Positions 32,097-40,870 of a stretch of 64,000 nt of DNA are shown here, piece after piece. Origin of the DNA: Parvibacter caecicola (GTDB lineage Bacteria; Actinomycetota; Coriobacteriia; Coriobacteriales; Eggerthellaceae). Made by a program: the position numbers and the translations under genes. Location: assembly GCF_003725335.1 (NCBI RefSeq), contig NZ_QIBY01000002.1, positions 186,001 through 250,000 of the forward strand, given 5' to 3'. How positions within the stretch are numbered: the stretch's first letter is position 1; every line of letters starts with the position of its first letter. The notes under the pieces are model-generated. The model was not told the DNA's origin, did not search any database, and was given only the letters and a program-made list of their open reading frames with translations.

Positions 32097-34991
32097 ATGA
32101 GCAAATTGACCCTGTCGCGCCGCAGCTTTATGAAGGTGGCCGCCGCCACAACTGCCGCGACTGCTCTTGCAGTGCAAACCCCGGGGCTGGCCCAGGCGCA
32201 GCCCCAAACCACCCAAGACACCAGCGGCATCAAACGCATACGGTCGTGCTGCCGCGGCTGCGGAAAGATGGAATGCGGCGTATGGGTGATTGTGGAAAAC
32301 GGCCGTGCCATCCGCACCGAAGGCGACGAGAGCGCCTTCCAGTCGATGGGCAATCATTGCGGCAAGGGCCAGGCATCGCTGCAGGCCGCCTACCATCCCG
32401 ATCGGCTGTACCACCCCATGAAGCGCACCAACCCCCGTGGCCAGGACGATCCCGGCTGGGTGCGCATCAGCTGGGACGAAGCCATGGCCACCATTGCCCA
32501 GAAACTGCAGGAGTGCATGGACCGCTACGGCGGCGAAACCGTCTTCGGCATGTCGGGCACCTCGCGCATCTGGGGCATGTTCGCCTACGGCGCGCTGGGG
32601 CAGCTCACCGGCTCGCCCAACATGGCCATCCCCTGGCAGGTGTGCAAGGGGCCGCGCTTCTTCGCCACCGCCATGCAGTCTATGATGCAGGCTTCTTGGA
32701 TGGAAACCGTGGCGCGGCCGAAGGTGTACACCTCTTGGGGCACCGGTCCGGAGCTGTCCAATTACGACGACTCCTGCCGCACCGTGGTAGACGTGGCAGA
32801 GAAGGCCGACACCCACATCGTGGTGGACCCCCGCATGACCAACTTGGGCAAAGAGGCCGATGCCTGGCTGAACCTGCGGCCCGGCACCGACGGCGCCATG
32901 GCCATGGGCTGGCTGAACGTGCTGATCGAGAACGACCTCTACGACGACTTGTTCGCCAAGAAATGGACCAACGGCCCCTTCCTGGTATGCCCGGACATCG
33001 ACCCCACCGGCTATGAGACCTTCCGCTTCACCTCTGGCAAGTTCGACATGAAAACCCGCCTGCTGAAAGAGTCCGACCTAGTTGAAGGGGGAAGCCCCAG
33101 CCGCTTCATGGTTTGGGACAACCTTGCCGGCGCCCTCACCTACTTCGATGCCGACTCCGGCCTTTGGGAAGGGGAAACCTGGGCACCGCCCACCGCCGGC
33201 CATGCCGGTATGCAGGAGCATCTGGTGCCGGGCGTTTCCCAAGGCTGGGTGCCCGACCCCACTGGATTCGACCCCAACATCGACCCCGCTCTCTTCGGCG
33301 AATTCACGGTAACCCTGAAAGACGGGCGCACTTCCACCGTGCGGCCGGTGTGGGAATACTTCGTCGAGCGCGTGTCCGCCTACACTCCCGAAAAGGTATC
33401 CGAGATCACCGGCGTGAAAGCCGAGCTGATTGAGCAAGCGGCCAAGACCCACGCAACCCGCATCGACCCCTCCACCGGCTACGGCAACGGCGGCATCCAG
33501 TACCAGCTGGCCATCGAACACAGCTGCAACGCCATCGCCACCGTGCGCGCCCTGGACGCCTACATCGGCCTTACCGGCAACTGGGACGTGCCCGGCGGCC
33601 ATCGCGGCGGCACGCAGGGCCAGTTCATCTTCAAGGCGGGCCTGGGCGCCGTAGCCCCCGGCATCCCCAATATTTCCGCTGAACAGTTCAATAAGATGGT
33701 GGGCATCGACGACTATCCGCTGCTGGGCTGGTGGCAAGGCTGGGCCGACGACGCCTCCATCTGGAAGGCGGTCGAAACCGGCGAGCCCTACCCCCTCAAA
33801 TTCGGCTGGTGCTCCACGGGCGACTTCATGTGCATGTCCAACTCGCTGCAAAAGTGGCGTGCGTTCCCTCAGGTAGATTTCTTCGTGTGCGAAGACCTGT
33901 GGAAAACCCCCACCGCCGGCATGAGCGACATCCTGCTGCCCGCTCAGCACTGGCTGGAAACCAACTGCCCCCGCATGTCCCAAGGGCCTTCGGGCGGCCA
34001 AGGCGCCACCGTGCGGGCCATCGAGCCGCCGGCCGACACCCTGCACGACGTTGAAATTGCCACCCGCATCTACAAGGAGATGGGCGTGCAATGGGGCCCG
34101 GATGACAATCCCTGGCCCACCTACGAGGAAAACCTGGACATCATGCTGAACGAAGGGCGCCAGGGCGAGCCCACCACCTGGAAGGAATACTGCGAGGAAT
34201 TCCAGAAGAACGGCTGGTGGGACGCGAAGGTAGTGGCACCAGACACTTGGGGCACCTACCGCCGCTACGAAACCGGCATGATGCCGCTGAAGGCCTTCGG
34301 AAACAAGAACGCCCTGGAAGAGTTCGGCAAACCCGGCTTCGGCACCCCCACTCGCAAGATGGAGCTGTGGTCCACCCTGGTTGAAACTTTCATGCCCGAA
34401 GACGAGGAAGACCTGCTGGCCACTTACCAGGAACCGCCCCTGTCCCCCACTTCCAACCCGGAGATGTGCGAGAAGTACCCCTTCATCGCCACCAGTGGTC
34501 GCCGCATCCCGGTGTACTTCCACAGCGAGCATCGCCAGCTGCCCTGGTGCCGCGAACTGTGGCCGGCGCCGCGTGTGGAAATCAACCCCGCCGATGCCGA
34601 AGAGCTGGGCATCGAGCAAGGCGACTGGGTGTGGATTGAGAACGACAACGGCAAGATTCGCCAAACCGCCGATCTGTACCACGGCATCGACAAAGGCGTC
34701 ATCAACCTGGAGCACCAGTGGTGGTTCCCCGAGCTGGATCAAGCGGACAAGGGCTTCGACCTGTGCGGCTGCAACTGCCTGGTCACCACCGGCAAGGGCT
34801 TCCAAGACCGCATTTCCGGCACCAGCTACCTGCGCGCCTACCCGGTGAAGATCTACAAGGCCACCGCCGAGAACAGCCCGTTTGGCAACCCCGTACCCTG
34901 CGACCATAACGGCAACCCCATCATCTGCGACGCCTCCGACCCCCGGCTGAAGGAATGGGTGCCCAACTACGAGCTTCACGAGGAGGCGTAA
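32097..34991 (+). CDS. Tat-exported molybdopterin oxidoreductase 2 (DMSO reductase superfamily)
   Basis: 964 residues and clearly paralogous to oxidoreductase 1 throughout. Twin-arginine signal LSRRSFMK (6-13). Cluster cysteines 52, 55, 60 and 88. Predicted Mo ligand Cys183 in WQVCKGPRF. C-terminal half has YFHSEHRQLPWCRELWP and EHQWWFPE as in its paralogue. ATG 32097 has GAGGAGG just upstream and gives a short, normal Tat leader; the frame extends 63 nt further without support. Exported enzyme facing outside, probably reducing an organic or phenolic acceptor. The stop lies 3 nt before the ferredoxin ATG. Confidence 0.92.
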   Translation: MSKLTLSRRSFMKVAAATTAATALAVQTPGLAQAQPQTTQDTSGIKRIRSCCRGCGKMECGVWVIVENGRAIRTEGDESAFQSMGNHCGKGQASLQAAYHPDRLYHPMKRTNPRGQDDPGWVRISWDEAMATIAQKLQECMDRYGGETVFGMSGTSRIWGMFAYGALGQLTGSPNMAIPWQVCKGPRFFATAMQSMMQASWMETVARPKVYTSWGTGPELSNYDDSCRTVVDVAEKADTHIVVDPRMTNLGKEADAWLNLRPGTDGAMAMGWLNVLIENDLYDDLFAKKWTNGPFLVCPDIDPTGYETFRFTSGKFDMKTRLLKESDLVEGGSPSRFMVWDNLAGALTYFDADSGLWEGETWAPPTAGHAGMQEHLVPGVSQGWVPDPTGFDPNIDPALFGEFTVTLKDGRTSTVRPVWEYFVERVSAYTPEKVSEITGVKAELIEQAAKTHATRIDPSTGYGNGGIQYQLAIEHSCNAIATVRALDAYIGLTGNWDVPGGHRGGTQGQFIFKAGLGAVAPGIPNISAEQFNKMVGIDDYPLLGWWQGWADDASIWKAVETGEPYPLKFGWCSTGDFMCMSNSLQKWRAFPQVDFFVCEDLWKTPTAGMSDILLPAQHWLETNCPRMSQGPSGGQGATVRAIEPPADTLHDVEIATRIYKEMGVQWGPDDNPWPTYEENLDIMLNEGRQGEPTTWKEYCEEFQKNGWWDAKVVAPDTWGTYRRYETGMMPLKAFGNKNALEEFGKPGFGTPTRKMELWSTLVETFMPEDEEDLLATYQEPPLSPTSNPEMCEKYPFIATSGRRIPVYFHSEHRQLPWCRELWPAPRVEINPADAEELGIEQGDWVWIENDNGKIRQTADLYHGIDKGVINLEHQWWFPELDQADKGFDLCGCNCLVTTGKGFQDRISGTSYLRAYPVKIYKATAENSPFGNPVPCDHNGNPIICDASDPRLKEWVPNYELHEEA

Positions 34992-34994
34992 ACC

Positions 34995-35654
34995 ATGACC
35001 CAGTACGCTATTGCCACCGATCTCAACCGTTGCGTTGGATGCCTCGCCTGCACCGTGGCCTGCAAAGCCGTGAACAACGTGCCCGTGGGCAACTTCTGGA
35101 ACAAAACGCTGCGCATCGGTCCCAACCCCAAAACCGAAGGCGCCGTCTGGCCCGATGTGGAAATGTACTTCCTCACCGTGCAATGCCAGCATTGCGAGAA
35201 CCCGGAATGCGTGAATGTGTGCCCCACCGAAGCCAGCCATAAGATGGAAGACGGCACCGTGCAAATCGACAAGAGCAAGTGCATCGGCTGTCAGTTCTGC
35301 GTCATGGCCTGCCCCTATGGCGTGCGCTACCTGAACGAAGAAGAAAAGGTGGTGGAGAAGTGCACCCTGTGCCAGCAGCGCATCGCTCAAGGGGAACTGC
35401 CCCAGTGCGTGGCCCAGTGCGGCGGCCGCGCCCGCTTCTTTGGCGATTTGGAGCAGGGCATTGAAAGCTTTGAGGCCCCCTGGGTAGTGGACGTCACCGA
35501 AGGTGACCCCAGCTACGAAAAGATGCAGGCCACCCGCACCACACTGGGCGAGAACCTGCCGGCCTTCTCCGACGACGAGGTGCACCGCCTGCCCGGCACC
35601 GGCAATGGCCCCTCCTTCGTCTACATCCTGCGCGACCGGGCATGGCAGGGCTAA
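34995..35654 (+). CDS. Four-cluster ferredoxin-like electron-transfer subunit 2
   Basis: 219 residues, same length as subunit 1 and highly similar along its whole length. Cysteine sets: CVGCLACTVACK, CQHCENPECVNVCP, CIGCQFCVMACP, CTLCQQ ... QCVAQC. It serves oxidoreductase 2 as electron donor and probably crosses the membrane in complex with it. Translation is likely coupled to the catalytic gene. A strong bidirectional terminator follows. Confidence 0.93.
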   Translation: MTQYAIATDLNRCVGCLACTVACKAVNNVPVGNFWNKTLRIGPNPKTEGAVWPDVEMYFLTVQCQHCENPECVNVCPTEASHKMEDGTVQIDKSKCIGCQFCVMACPYGVRYLNEEEKVVEKCTLCQQRIAQGELPQCVAQCGGRARFFGDLEQGIESFEAPWVVDVTEGDPSYEKMQATRTTLGENLPAFSDDEVHRLPGTGNGPSFVYILRDRAWQG

Positions 35655-35677
35655 GCGCTGCTTAAACCCGCGATACC

Positions 35678-35711
35678 AAAAAGGGCGAAGCCACCCGGCT
35701 TCGCCCTTTTT
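35678..35711. terminator. Bidirectional rho-independent terminator
   Basis: Stem AAGGGCGAAGCC (35681-35692) with its complement (35697-35708), loop ACCC, extended by A/T pairs on both sides (T-run 35707-35712). It serves the plus-strand module 2 and the minus-strand endonuclease IV gene. Confidence 0.93.
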
Positions 35712-35742
35712 TCACATCTCGTACATCGCCACGGCGGGCGCC

Positions 35743-36588
35743 CTACTTCCAGGCGGCCCGCAGGGCGGCTATTTCGGCGGCGTAGCCTTCCAGGGTGTCG
35801 TTGGGGGTTTCCAGCTCGAAGGGCAAGTGGCGCAAGGCCGGGTGGCGCGTGATGGCAGAGAGCGCCTCGAAACCGATGGCCCCTTCGCCAATGCGCTCGT
35901 GGCGGTCCTTCGCCGCGCCGATGCCGTTCTTGGAATCGTTGAGGTGCACGGCACGCAGACGGTCCAGCCCCACAATGCGGTCGAACTGCTCCAACACCTC
36001 GTCCAGCTGCTCCACCACATCGTAGCCGCCCTCCCAAATGTGACAGGTGTCCAGGCACACGCCCAGGTGGTCGGGCAGCTCCACGCCGTCGATGATTGCC
36101 GCCAGCTCCTCAAAGCTGCGCCCCACTTCCGACCCCTTGCCGGCCATGGTTTCCAGCAGCACGGTGGTGGTTTGTTGCGGCGCCAGCACCCGGTTCAGCC
36201 CCTCCACGATGAGGCGCACCCCTTCTTCGGCCCCCTGCTTCACGTGGGAGCCGGGATGGAAGTTGTACAGCTGCCCCGGCGTGGCCTCCATGCGCAGCAG
36301 GTCATCGGCCATGGTATCGATGGCGAACTGCCGCGTGTCCGGCACCGCCGCCGCAAGGTTCAAGGTGTAGGGGGCATGGGCGAGAATGCGCTTGATGCCC
36401 GCCTCGGCCGCCAGCTGGTGGTACAGGGCCACATCGGCCGGGTCGATGGGTTTCGCCTTGCCGCCGCGGGGATTGCGGGTGAAAAACTGGAAGGTGTTGG
36501 CCCCGATGGAGGCAGCGTCCCGCGCCATCTGAGCATAGCCCTTCGAACACGACAAATGGCAACCGATGGTCAGTTGTTCCTCGCCCAC
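35743..36588 (-). CDS. nfo: Endonuclease IV (apurinic/apyrimidinic endonuclease)
   Basis: About 281 residues, a zinc-dependent TIM-barrel AP endonuclease of base-excision repair. Metal ligands are visible in order: His in [11 protein letters not shown], His in YNFHPGSHV, Glu in LLETMAGKG, Asp/His in [14 protein letters not shown], His/Asp in AVHLNDSKN, His in [10 protein letters not shown] and the C-terminal Glu in PFELETPN. The start is given as GTG 36588 with GAGGG 5 nt upstream; ATG 36615 in frame is an alternative that adds nine residues. Confidence 0.95.
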   Translation of the reverse strand: MGEEQLTIGCHLSCSKGYAQMARDAASIGANTFQFFTRNPRGGKAKPIDPADVALYHQLAAEAGIKRILAHAPYTLNLAAAVPDTRQFAIDTMADDLLRMEATPGQLYNFHPGSHVKQGAEEGVRLIVEGLNRVLAPQQTTTVLLETMAGKGSEVGRSFEELAAIIDGVELPDHLGVCLDTCHIWEGGYDVVEQLDEVLEQFDRIVGLDRLRAVHLNDSKNGIGAAKDRHERIGEGAIGFEALSAITRHPALRHLPFELETPNDTLEGYAAEIAALRAAWK

Positions 36589-36742
36589 GTTTCCCTCTTT
36601 CCGGCCACAGCCCATTGAACCTGCTTCGGAGCGCCTAGCGGCACGACTCCCGTTCCACCAAGTCTAGCAGCTCCTGGCGAGAATTGCGGGGCGCAGCTTT
36701 TCCGACAACAGTTTAATCGCATCCGAAATTCATCCATTTTTC

Positions 36743-36760
36743 ATGCTACAATAGCAGCAT
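36743..36760 (+). promoter_or_regulatory. Dyad over the -10 of the toxin-antitoxin pair
   Basis: TGCTA-CAA-TAGCA (36744-36756) is a perfect inverted repeat overlapping TACAAT (36747-36752), the likely -10, inside a wider ATGCT ... AGCAT (36743-36760). Position and form fit autorepression by the ribbon-helix-helix antitoxin. Confidence 0.6.
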
Positions 36761-36779
36761 CAGGATGAAAGGAGACATT

Positions 36780-37073
36780 ATGCCGGCCTTGCAGGTTAAA
36801 GATTGTCCCGCCCCCGTCTACGAGGCGCTGCGCCAGTGCGCCGACCGGGAAAACCGCAGCATATCCCAGCAAACCCTCACTATTATCGAGCGGTACCTGG
36901 GCATGCGCGACGTACCCACCCCACCAGCCGTAACCAGCGAACCCATCAACTACGGCGAGAGGCGCGAAAGGGTATTTGAGAGGATTCGTCAGATGCGGCC
37001 CATCCCCGTAAGCGAGAACTGCCCGAGCACCGTCGAACTGATTCGGCAAATCCGCGAAGAGGAGGCCCGATGA
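36780..37073 (+). CDS. FitA-like ribbon-helix-helix antitoxin
   Basis: 97 residues. The N-terminus (LQVKDCPAPVYEALRQCADRENRSISQQ) has the beta strand and two helices of the Arc/FitA fold, used to bind operator DNA as a dimer. The acidic/basic C-terminal part would wrap the toxin active site. ATG 36780 with AAGGAG upstream is preferred to ATG 36765. Its stop overlaps the toxin start (ATGA, 37070-37073), the usual arrangement for co-translated pairs. Confidence 0.85.
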   Translation: MPALQVKDCPAPVYEALRQCADRENRSISQQTLTIIERYLGMRDVPTPPAVTSEPINYGERRERVFERIRQMRPIPVSENCPSTVELIRQIREEEAR

Positions 37074-37474
37074 TCGTTCTCGACTGCTCGGCCATCATCG
37101 AAATACTGCGCAACACCGAGGATGGCAAGAGTTTTCAAGCCCTTATGCACAAAGACGAAAAAGTAATCACGTGCGATTTGGCGCTTGCGGAAGTGAGCAG
37201 CGTGCTGCGCAAGCTTGTTCGCAAGGGAGAGATCGACCACCACGAAGCGGTGATTTATTACCAGAACGCCGTAAGTCTCCCGGACCAAATCGTGCCCCTT
37301 GCCGACCTTCAGCCAGAAGCGCTGCACGAGAGCATCCGGCTGGACCACTCCGTCTACAACGTCTCTTACTTCGTGTTGGCCCGCCGCACAGCCGGCGCGC
37401 TCTTCACCCTCGACATGAAGCTGGTGGATCTCTGTCTGCACAACGGCGTAAGCTACGCTTGCCCGCTGGATTAA
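37070..37474 (+). CDS. PIN-domain ribonuclease toxin (VapC/FitB family)
   Basis: 134 residues with the acidic quartet of PIN nucleases: Asp5 (IVLDCSAI), Glu41 (LALAEVSSVL), Asp92 (IRLDHSVYNVSY) and Asp115 (LFTLDMKLV). The family cleaves tRNA or rRNA in a Mg-dependent way when its antitoxin is lost. The overlapping antitoxin upstream and a terminator downstream mark a two-gene unit. RNA target not predictable. Confidence 0.9.
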   Translation: MIVLDCSAIIEILRNTEDGKSFQALMHKDEKVITCDLALAEVSSVLRKLVRKGEIDHHEAVIYYQNAVSLPDQIVPLADLQPEALHESIRLDHSVYNVSYFVLARRTAGALFTLDMKLVDLCLHNGVSYACPLD

Positions 37475-37499
37475 GCCAAAGCCCCTCCCCTGAAAACGA

Positions 37500-37536
37500 A
37501 GCAGCCCGGCATCCTTGCGACACCAGGCTGCTTTTT
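37500..37536 (+). terminator. Terminator after the toxin gene
   Basis: AGCAGCC (37500-37506) pairs with GGCTGCT (37526-37532) followed by a T-run to 37535. Loop 19 nt. It may also serve the converging transporter gene. Confidence 0.75.
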
Positions 37537-37557
37537 GTTCGCTTGAACTGCGAAGCG

Positions 37558-38913
37558 TTACTTCACGTCGTCCAGCTTCTTGCCGGAGTGGTCGTGGGTG
37601 AATACCATGGCCACCAGGGCCACCACCGCGATAACCACCATGTACCAGGCGGGGGCGATGTCGTTGCCGGTGATATCAATCAACCAGAACGAGATGAACG
37701 ACGCCGAGCCGCCGAAAATGGCGTTCGCCAAATTAAAGCTGAGAGCGAAACCGGAATAGCGCACATCGGTGGGGAACGTTTCGGTGAGGTAGCTGGCCAG
37801 GGTGCCGTCGTTGATGGTGAGCAGCAGGCACATCACCAGCTCCACCAGCAGAATCACCCAGAAGTTCATGGAGCCCAGCAGAATAAAGGCCGGCACCGTG
37901 AACACGATGAATCCGACGCAAGCGCCGATGAGCATCTTCTTGCGGCCGAAATGGTCGGAAATGCGGCCGGACAGGAAAATGAACCCGATGTAGACCACCA
38001 GCACGATGGTGGTGATGGTGGAGGCGGAAGCCGGATCGTAATGCAGGGTGGTTTCCAGGTAGTTGGGCAGGTAGGTAAGCACCGCATAGAAGCCCACCGC
38101 ATTCAGCACGCAGGCGCCAAAGGAGATGATCAGCACGCGGAAGTGCTTCTTGAACAGCGTGCGGATGGGGTGCTCCACCTCTTGGCCCGCCGCCTTCAGG
38201 CGGTTCTGCATCTGCTCGTACACCGGCGAATCCTCCAAGTGCGTGCGGATGAAGTGGGTGATGTAGCCCAGCGGCAGCGCCAGCCAGAAGGGAATGCGCC
38301 AGCCCCAGTCCACCACAAAGGCGGAATCGGCGCCCCAAACGGAGAACATGAACGTTGCCAGCAGCGAACCCACCAGAAGACCCGTGGCGGTGGAGGCGGG
38401 CACCATGGAGCAATAAAAGCCGCGATGGTTATGCGGGGCGTATTCCGCAATAAAGGTAGCCGCGCCGGCGTACTCGCCCGCGGCCGAGAAGGACTGCACC
38501 ATGCGCAGGAGCAAAAGCAGAAGCGGCGCGCCCACGCCCAGCATCGCGTAACCGGGCAGGCAGCCGATTAGGAACGTGGCCCCGCTCATCAGCAAAATGG
38601 AAACCGAGAGCGCCCATTTGCGGCCTTTCTTGTCTCCCATGTTTCCCCAGAAAATAGCGCCGATGGGGCGAACCAGGAAAGAAAGGGCGAAAACGCCGAA
38701 AGCGCTCATAACGCCTACAGCGGGGTCATCGCTGGGGAAGAACACGATGGCGATGACGGTGGCCAAATACGAGTAGCTGGCATAATCGAACCACTCGATA
38801 AAGTTCCCCAAGAACGAGGAAAAGGTTACTTTGCGCAAAACGGCGTGCTGTTCTTCCTCGCTGCACGCCTCGAAAGCAGTTGCGCACTCTTCACTTATTT
38901 CATTAGATTTCAT
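37558..38913 (-). CDS. MFS transporter, metabolite:H+ symporter (MHS) family
   Basis: 451 residues with 12 predicted helices. SSFLGNFIEWFDYASYSYLA at the first helix and GNMGDKKGRKWAL between helices 2 and 3 are the MHS-type signatures seen in ProP, ShiA and citrate or alpha-ketoglutarate permeases. It probably imports a small organic acid, betaine or guanidino compound with protons. It follows the amidinotransferase gene on the same strand with 250 nt between them, including a hairpin, so co-regulation is possible but a single transcript is uncertain. Confidence 0.9.
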   Translation of the reverse strand: MKSNEISEECATAFEACSEEEQHAVLRKVTFSSFLGNFIEWFDYASYSYLATVIAIVFFPSDDPAVGVMSAFGVFALSFLVRPIGAIFWGNMGDKKGRKWALSVSILLMSGATFLIGCLPGYAMLGVGAPLLLLLLRMVQSFSAAGEYAGAATFIAEYAPHNHRGFYCSMVPASTATGLLVGSLLATFMFSVWGADSAFVVDWGWRIPFWLALPLGYITHFIRTHLEDSPVYEQMQNRLKAAGQEVEHPIRTLFKKHFRVLIISFGACVLNAVGFYAVLTYLPNYLETTLHYDPASASTITTIVLVVYIGFIFLSGRISDHFGRKKMLIGACVGFIVFTVPAFILLGSMNFWVILLVELVMCLLLTINDGTLASYLTETFPTDVRYSGFALSFNLANAIFGGSASFISFWLIDITGNDIAPAWYMVVIAVVALVAMVFTHDHSGKKLDDVK

Positions 38914-39107
38914 GGTAATCCCCCAGATCGTTTGCGGCCTTGTCCATCAAAATGAACCGGCGTCGGAGCAGTTCCCTGATCATGGCAGTCCTTCCTCTCT
39001 TATATATAACCAGGTGGCACAATTTTACTGTACCGGCGTCCGCTGCCAGCCCTCAACCCTGCAGAGATTGGGAAAATCGCCTGATAATTTACGTGTCAGA
39101 AACCAGA

Positions 39108-39133
39108 AAGGCCCGCCCCAAGGGGCAGGCCTT
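39108..39133 (-). terminator. Hairpin between amidinotransferase and transporter
   Basis: AAGGCCCGCCCC (39108-39119) pairs with GGGGCAGGCCTT (39122-39133), one wobble on the minus strand, with an A-run just beyond on the plus strand. It would end or attenuate the amidinotransferase transcript before the MHS gene. Confidence 0.6.
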
Positions 39134-39163
39134 CCGAAAAAAACGCCTTATGCAGCCAGCAGG

Positions 39164-40309
39164 TTACTGCCACATCTCCGGGCGCACCAGAGTGGGATCG
39201 GGCACGCGGTTGGGGAAGTAGTCCAGGCAGTCGCCCTCGCGGTACACGTCGGCGGTGGAGCAGTGCAGGCCGCCGCCGAAGGGATAGGCATCGCGCAGGT
39301 CGCAGGGGATAACGTTCATGCCCAGCTTGTCCATCTGCTCTTGCTGGTACACCTCGGAGGCCTCCACGATAACGGTCTTCGGGTCCAGCACCAGGCAGTT
39401 CATGGACAGCCACACGCTGCTGTAGCACAAGGCCGGCGGCTCGGTGTGGGCCGGCTGGGCGGCTTCCACGATCTGCCAGTCGTTAGCCTCGAAGATGGCG
39501 CGCTGTTCTTCGGGCAGCGGGCGATGGGGGTTGTTGATGATCAGGCCCGGACGCAGCGGCACGAAGGTGGCGTCGATGTGGATGGGGTACGGGTCGCCGG
39601 GGAAGTTCACCGCATGCACGCGGAAGTCGGGGTAATAGCGCTGGAACCAGTCCATGGCAGCGCGGTTGGTGGTGAGACCGTGCTGGATGAACAGGTCCTT
39701 ACCCATGCGCATCACGTCGGCAGCATCCCACATGGGCTCCACCTCGGTGGTCACGAAGTCTTTGTTGGCGGTGCGCACCAGGCGCTCCTCCAGGGTGATC
39801 TTCTCATCGTAGTAATTGTGCTTGTAGGACTTGTCGGTCAGGCGCGGACGCGGGGCCTGGGTCCACTTGAACTCCGGGTCCTCCTCGAAGTACTGCTCCA
39901 TCAGCGGCCAGTAGGCCAGGTACTCGAAGTAGCGGCAGCGGAAGGAGTTGGCGGCGGCCATGATCTCGTTGCCCACGGTGAGCAGGATGTCGCGCGGGGG
40001 CATGCAGGTCATCATGGAATCGTTGCGGAAGTCCGGCGTGCCGATAGCCTGGTTCCACTGCAGCGGGGTGGGACGGTCTACGATGACGCCGCGGTCTTCC
40101 AGAATCTTGACCAGGTTCTCAAGGCACTCGTTGCCGCGCTCCACCGTTTCCAGTGGGCGGAGGCCCCACATGCCGCGCATCTCGGAGTCAACCGGCACCT
40201 TCTCGGAGGTTGCGGGCTCCTCCGGCGGAATGACGGAGTTGTCACAGCGCCCCACGATAACGCGCTTCAGCGGATCCCAGTCGTTCCATGAGCTTACGAT
40301 CTTGGTCAT
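39164..40309 (-). CDS. Arginine:glycine amidinotransferase (GATM-like) family protein
   Basis: 381 residues of the amidinotransferase (pentein) fold. The start WNDWDPLKRVIVGRCDNSVIPP matches the family. The catalytic set aligns with the animal enzyme: Asp195 (WDAADVMRMGKD), His244 (PIHIDATF) and Cys350 (GGGLHCSTADV), with the same spacing as human Asp254, His303 and Cys407 to within two residues. The family moves the amidino group from arginine to glycine or another amine, giving ornithine and a guanidino product. ATG 40309 has AAGGAG upstream; the longer frame to 40423 lacks family residues. The adjacent MHS transporter may carry substrate or product. Confidence 0.9.
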   Translation of the reverse strand: MTKIVSSWNDWDPLKRVIVGRCDNSVIPPEEPATSEKVPVDSEMRGMWGLRPLETVERGNECLENLVKILEDRGVIVDRPTPLQWNQAIGTPDFRNDSMMTCMPPRDILLTVGNEIMAAANSFRCRYFEYLAYWPLMEQYFEEDPEFKWTQAPRPRLTDKSYKHNYYDEKITLEERLVRTANKDFVTTEVEPMWDAADVMRMGKDLFIQHGLTTNRAAMDWFQRYYPDFRVHAVNFPGDPYPIHIDATFVPLRPGLIINNPHRPLPEEQRAIFEANDWQIVEAAQPAHTEPPALCYSSVWLSMNCLVLDPKTVIVEASEVYQQEQMDKLGMNVIPCDLRDAYPFGGGLHCSTADVYREGDCLDYFPNRVPDPTLVRPEMWQ

Positions 40310-40511
40310 GTGTGCTCCTTTCCCGGCAGTAGAGGCTGCCATATTTTCAGGGCGTCGACCTATGCGCCCCAAACACCGAAGAACAGGGCTTGTGCCCGTT
40401 GGCGCGCCCGGCGCCTTCGGCATAGCCCGCGGGTATTATAGGACAAATACGTTGCCACTTGGTTACCAGCGCTGGTTTTGGCCGGGTTTTTTCCTTCGTC
40501 CCGGAATACAA

Positions 40512-40537
40512 AAACCCCGCCGCAAGCGACGGGGTTT
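40512..40537 (-). terminator. Rho-independent terminator after mihF
   Basis: AAACCCCG (40512-40519) pairs with CGGGGTTT (40530-40537) and on the minus strand is followed by TTTTTGTATTCC. Confidence 0.85.
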
Positions 40538-40558
40538 CGCAAACAAAAGCAGCCGAAG

Positions 40559-40870
40559 TTACTCGGACAGGGCCTCTTTCAGAGCGGCCATCTGCTTGGC
40601 ACCCAGGCCCTGCAGGCGACGGTCGGCCGGAATGCCCAGGCTCTCCATCAGGTTCTCGGTCTTCACCTTACCGTAGCCAGGCAGGGAGCCCACGAACGAC
40701 TTCACCTTCATGCGGCCAACCACCGGGTCGCTCACCTGATCCAGCGCCTCGGCGGGCGTAATCATCTTCATGGAGAGCTTGGAGGTAAGCTCGGAGCGCT
40801 TGGCGCGGACAATGCGGGCCTTCTCCAGGGCGGCGGCGCGCTGTTCGGGGGTCATAGTAGGTGCTGGCAT
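40559..40870 (-). CDS. mihF: Integration host factor, actinobacterial type
   Basis: 103 residues, basic, with a C-terminal helix-hairpin-helix-like segment (VKSFVGSLPGYGKVKTENLM, RRLQGLGAKQMAALKEAL). This is the mIHF family, unrelated in sequence to the HU/IHF fold, which binds and bends DNA without strict sequence need and is typical of Actinomycetota. ATG 40870 has only a weak AGAGAAAG upstream. The gene is alone, with its own terminator; its presence supports the taxonomic placement. Confidence 0.93.
   Translation of the reverse strand: MPAPTMTPEQRAAALEKARIVRAKRSELTSKLSMKMITPAEALDQVSDPVVGRMKVKSFVGSLPGYGKVKTENLMESLGIPADRRLQGLGAKQMAALKEALSE

Noticed and set aside
33078-35585. An 835-codon open frame on the minus strand across oxidoreductase 2 and its ferredoxin
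   Set aside because: Same shadow effect; it crosses two genes that are clearly real on the plus strand and shows no motif.
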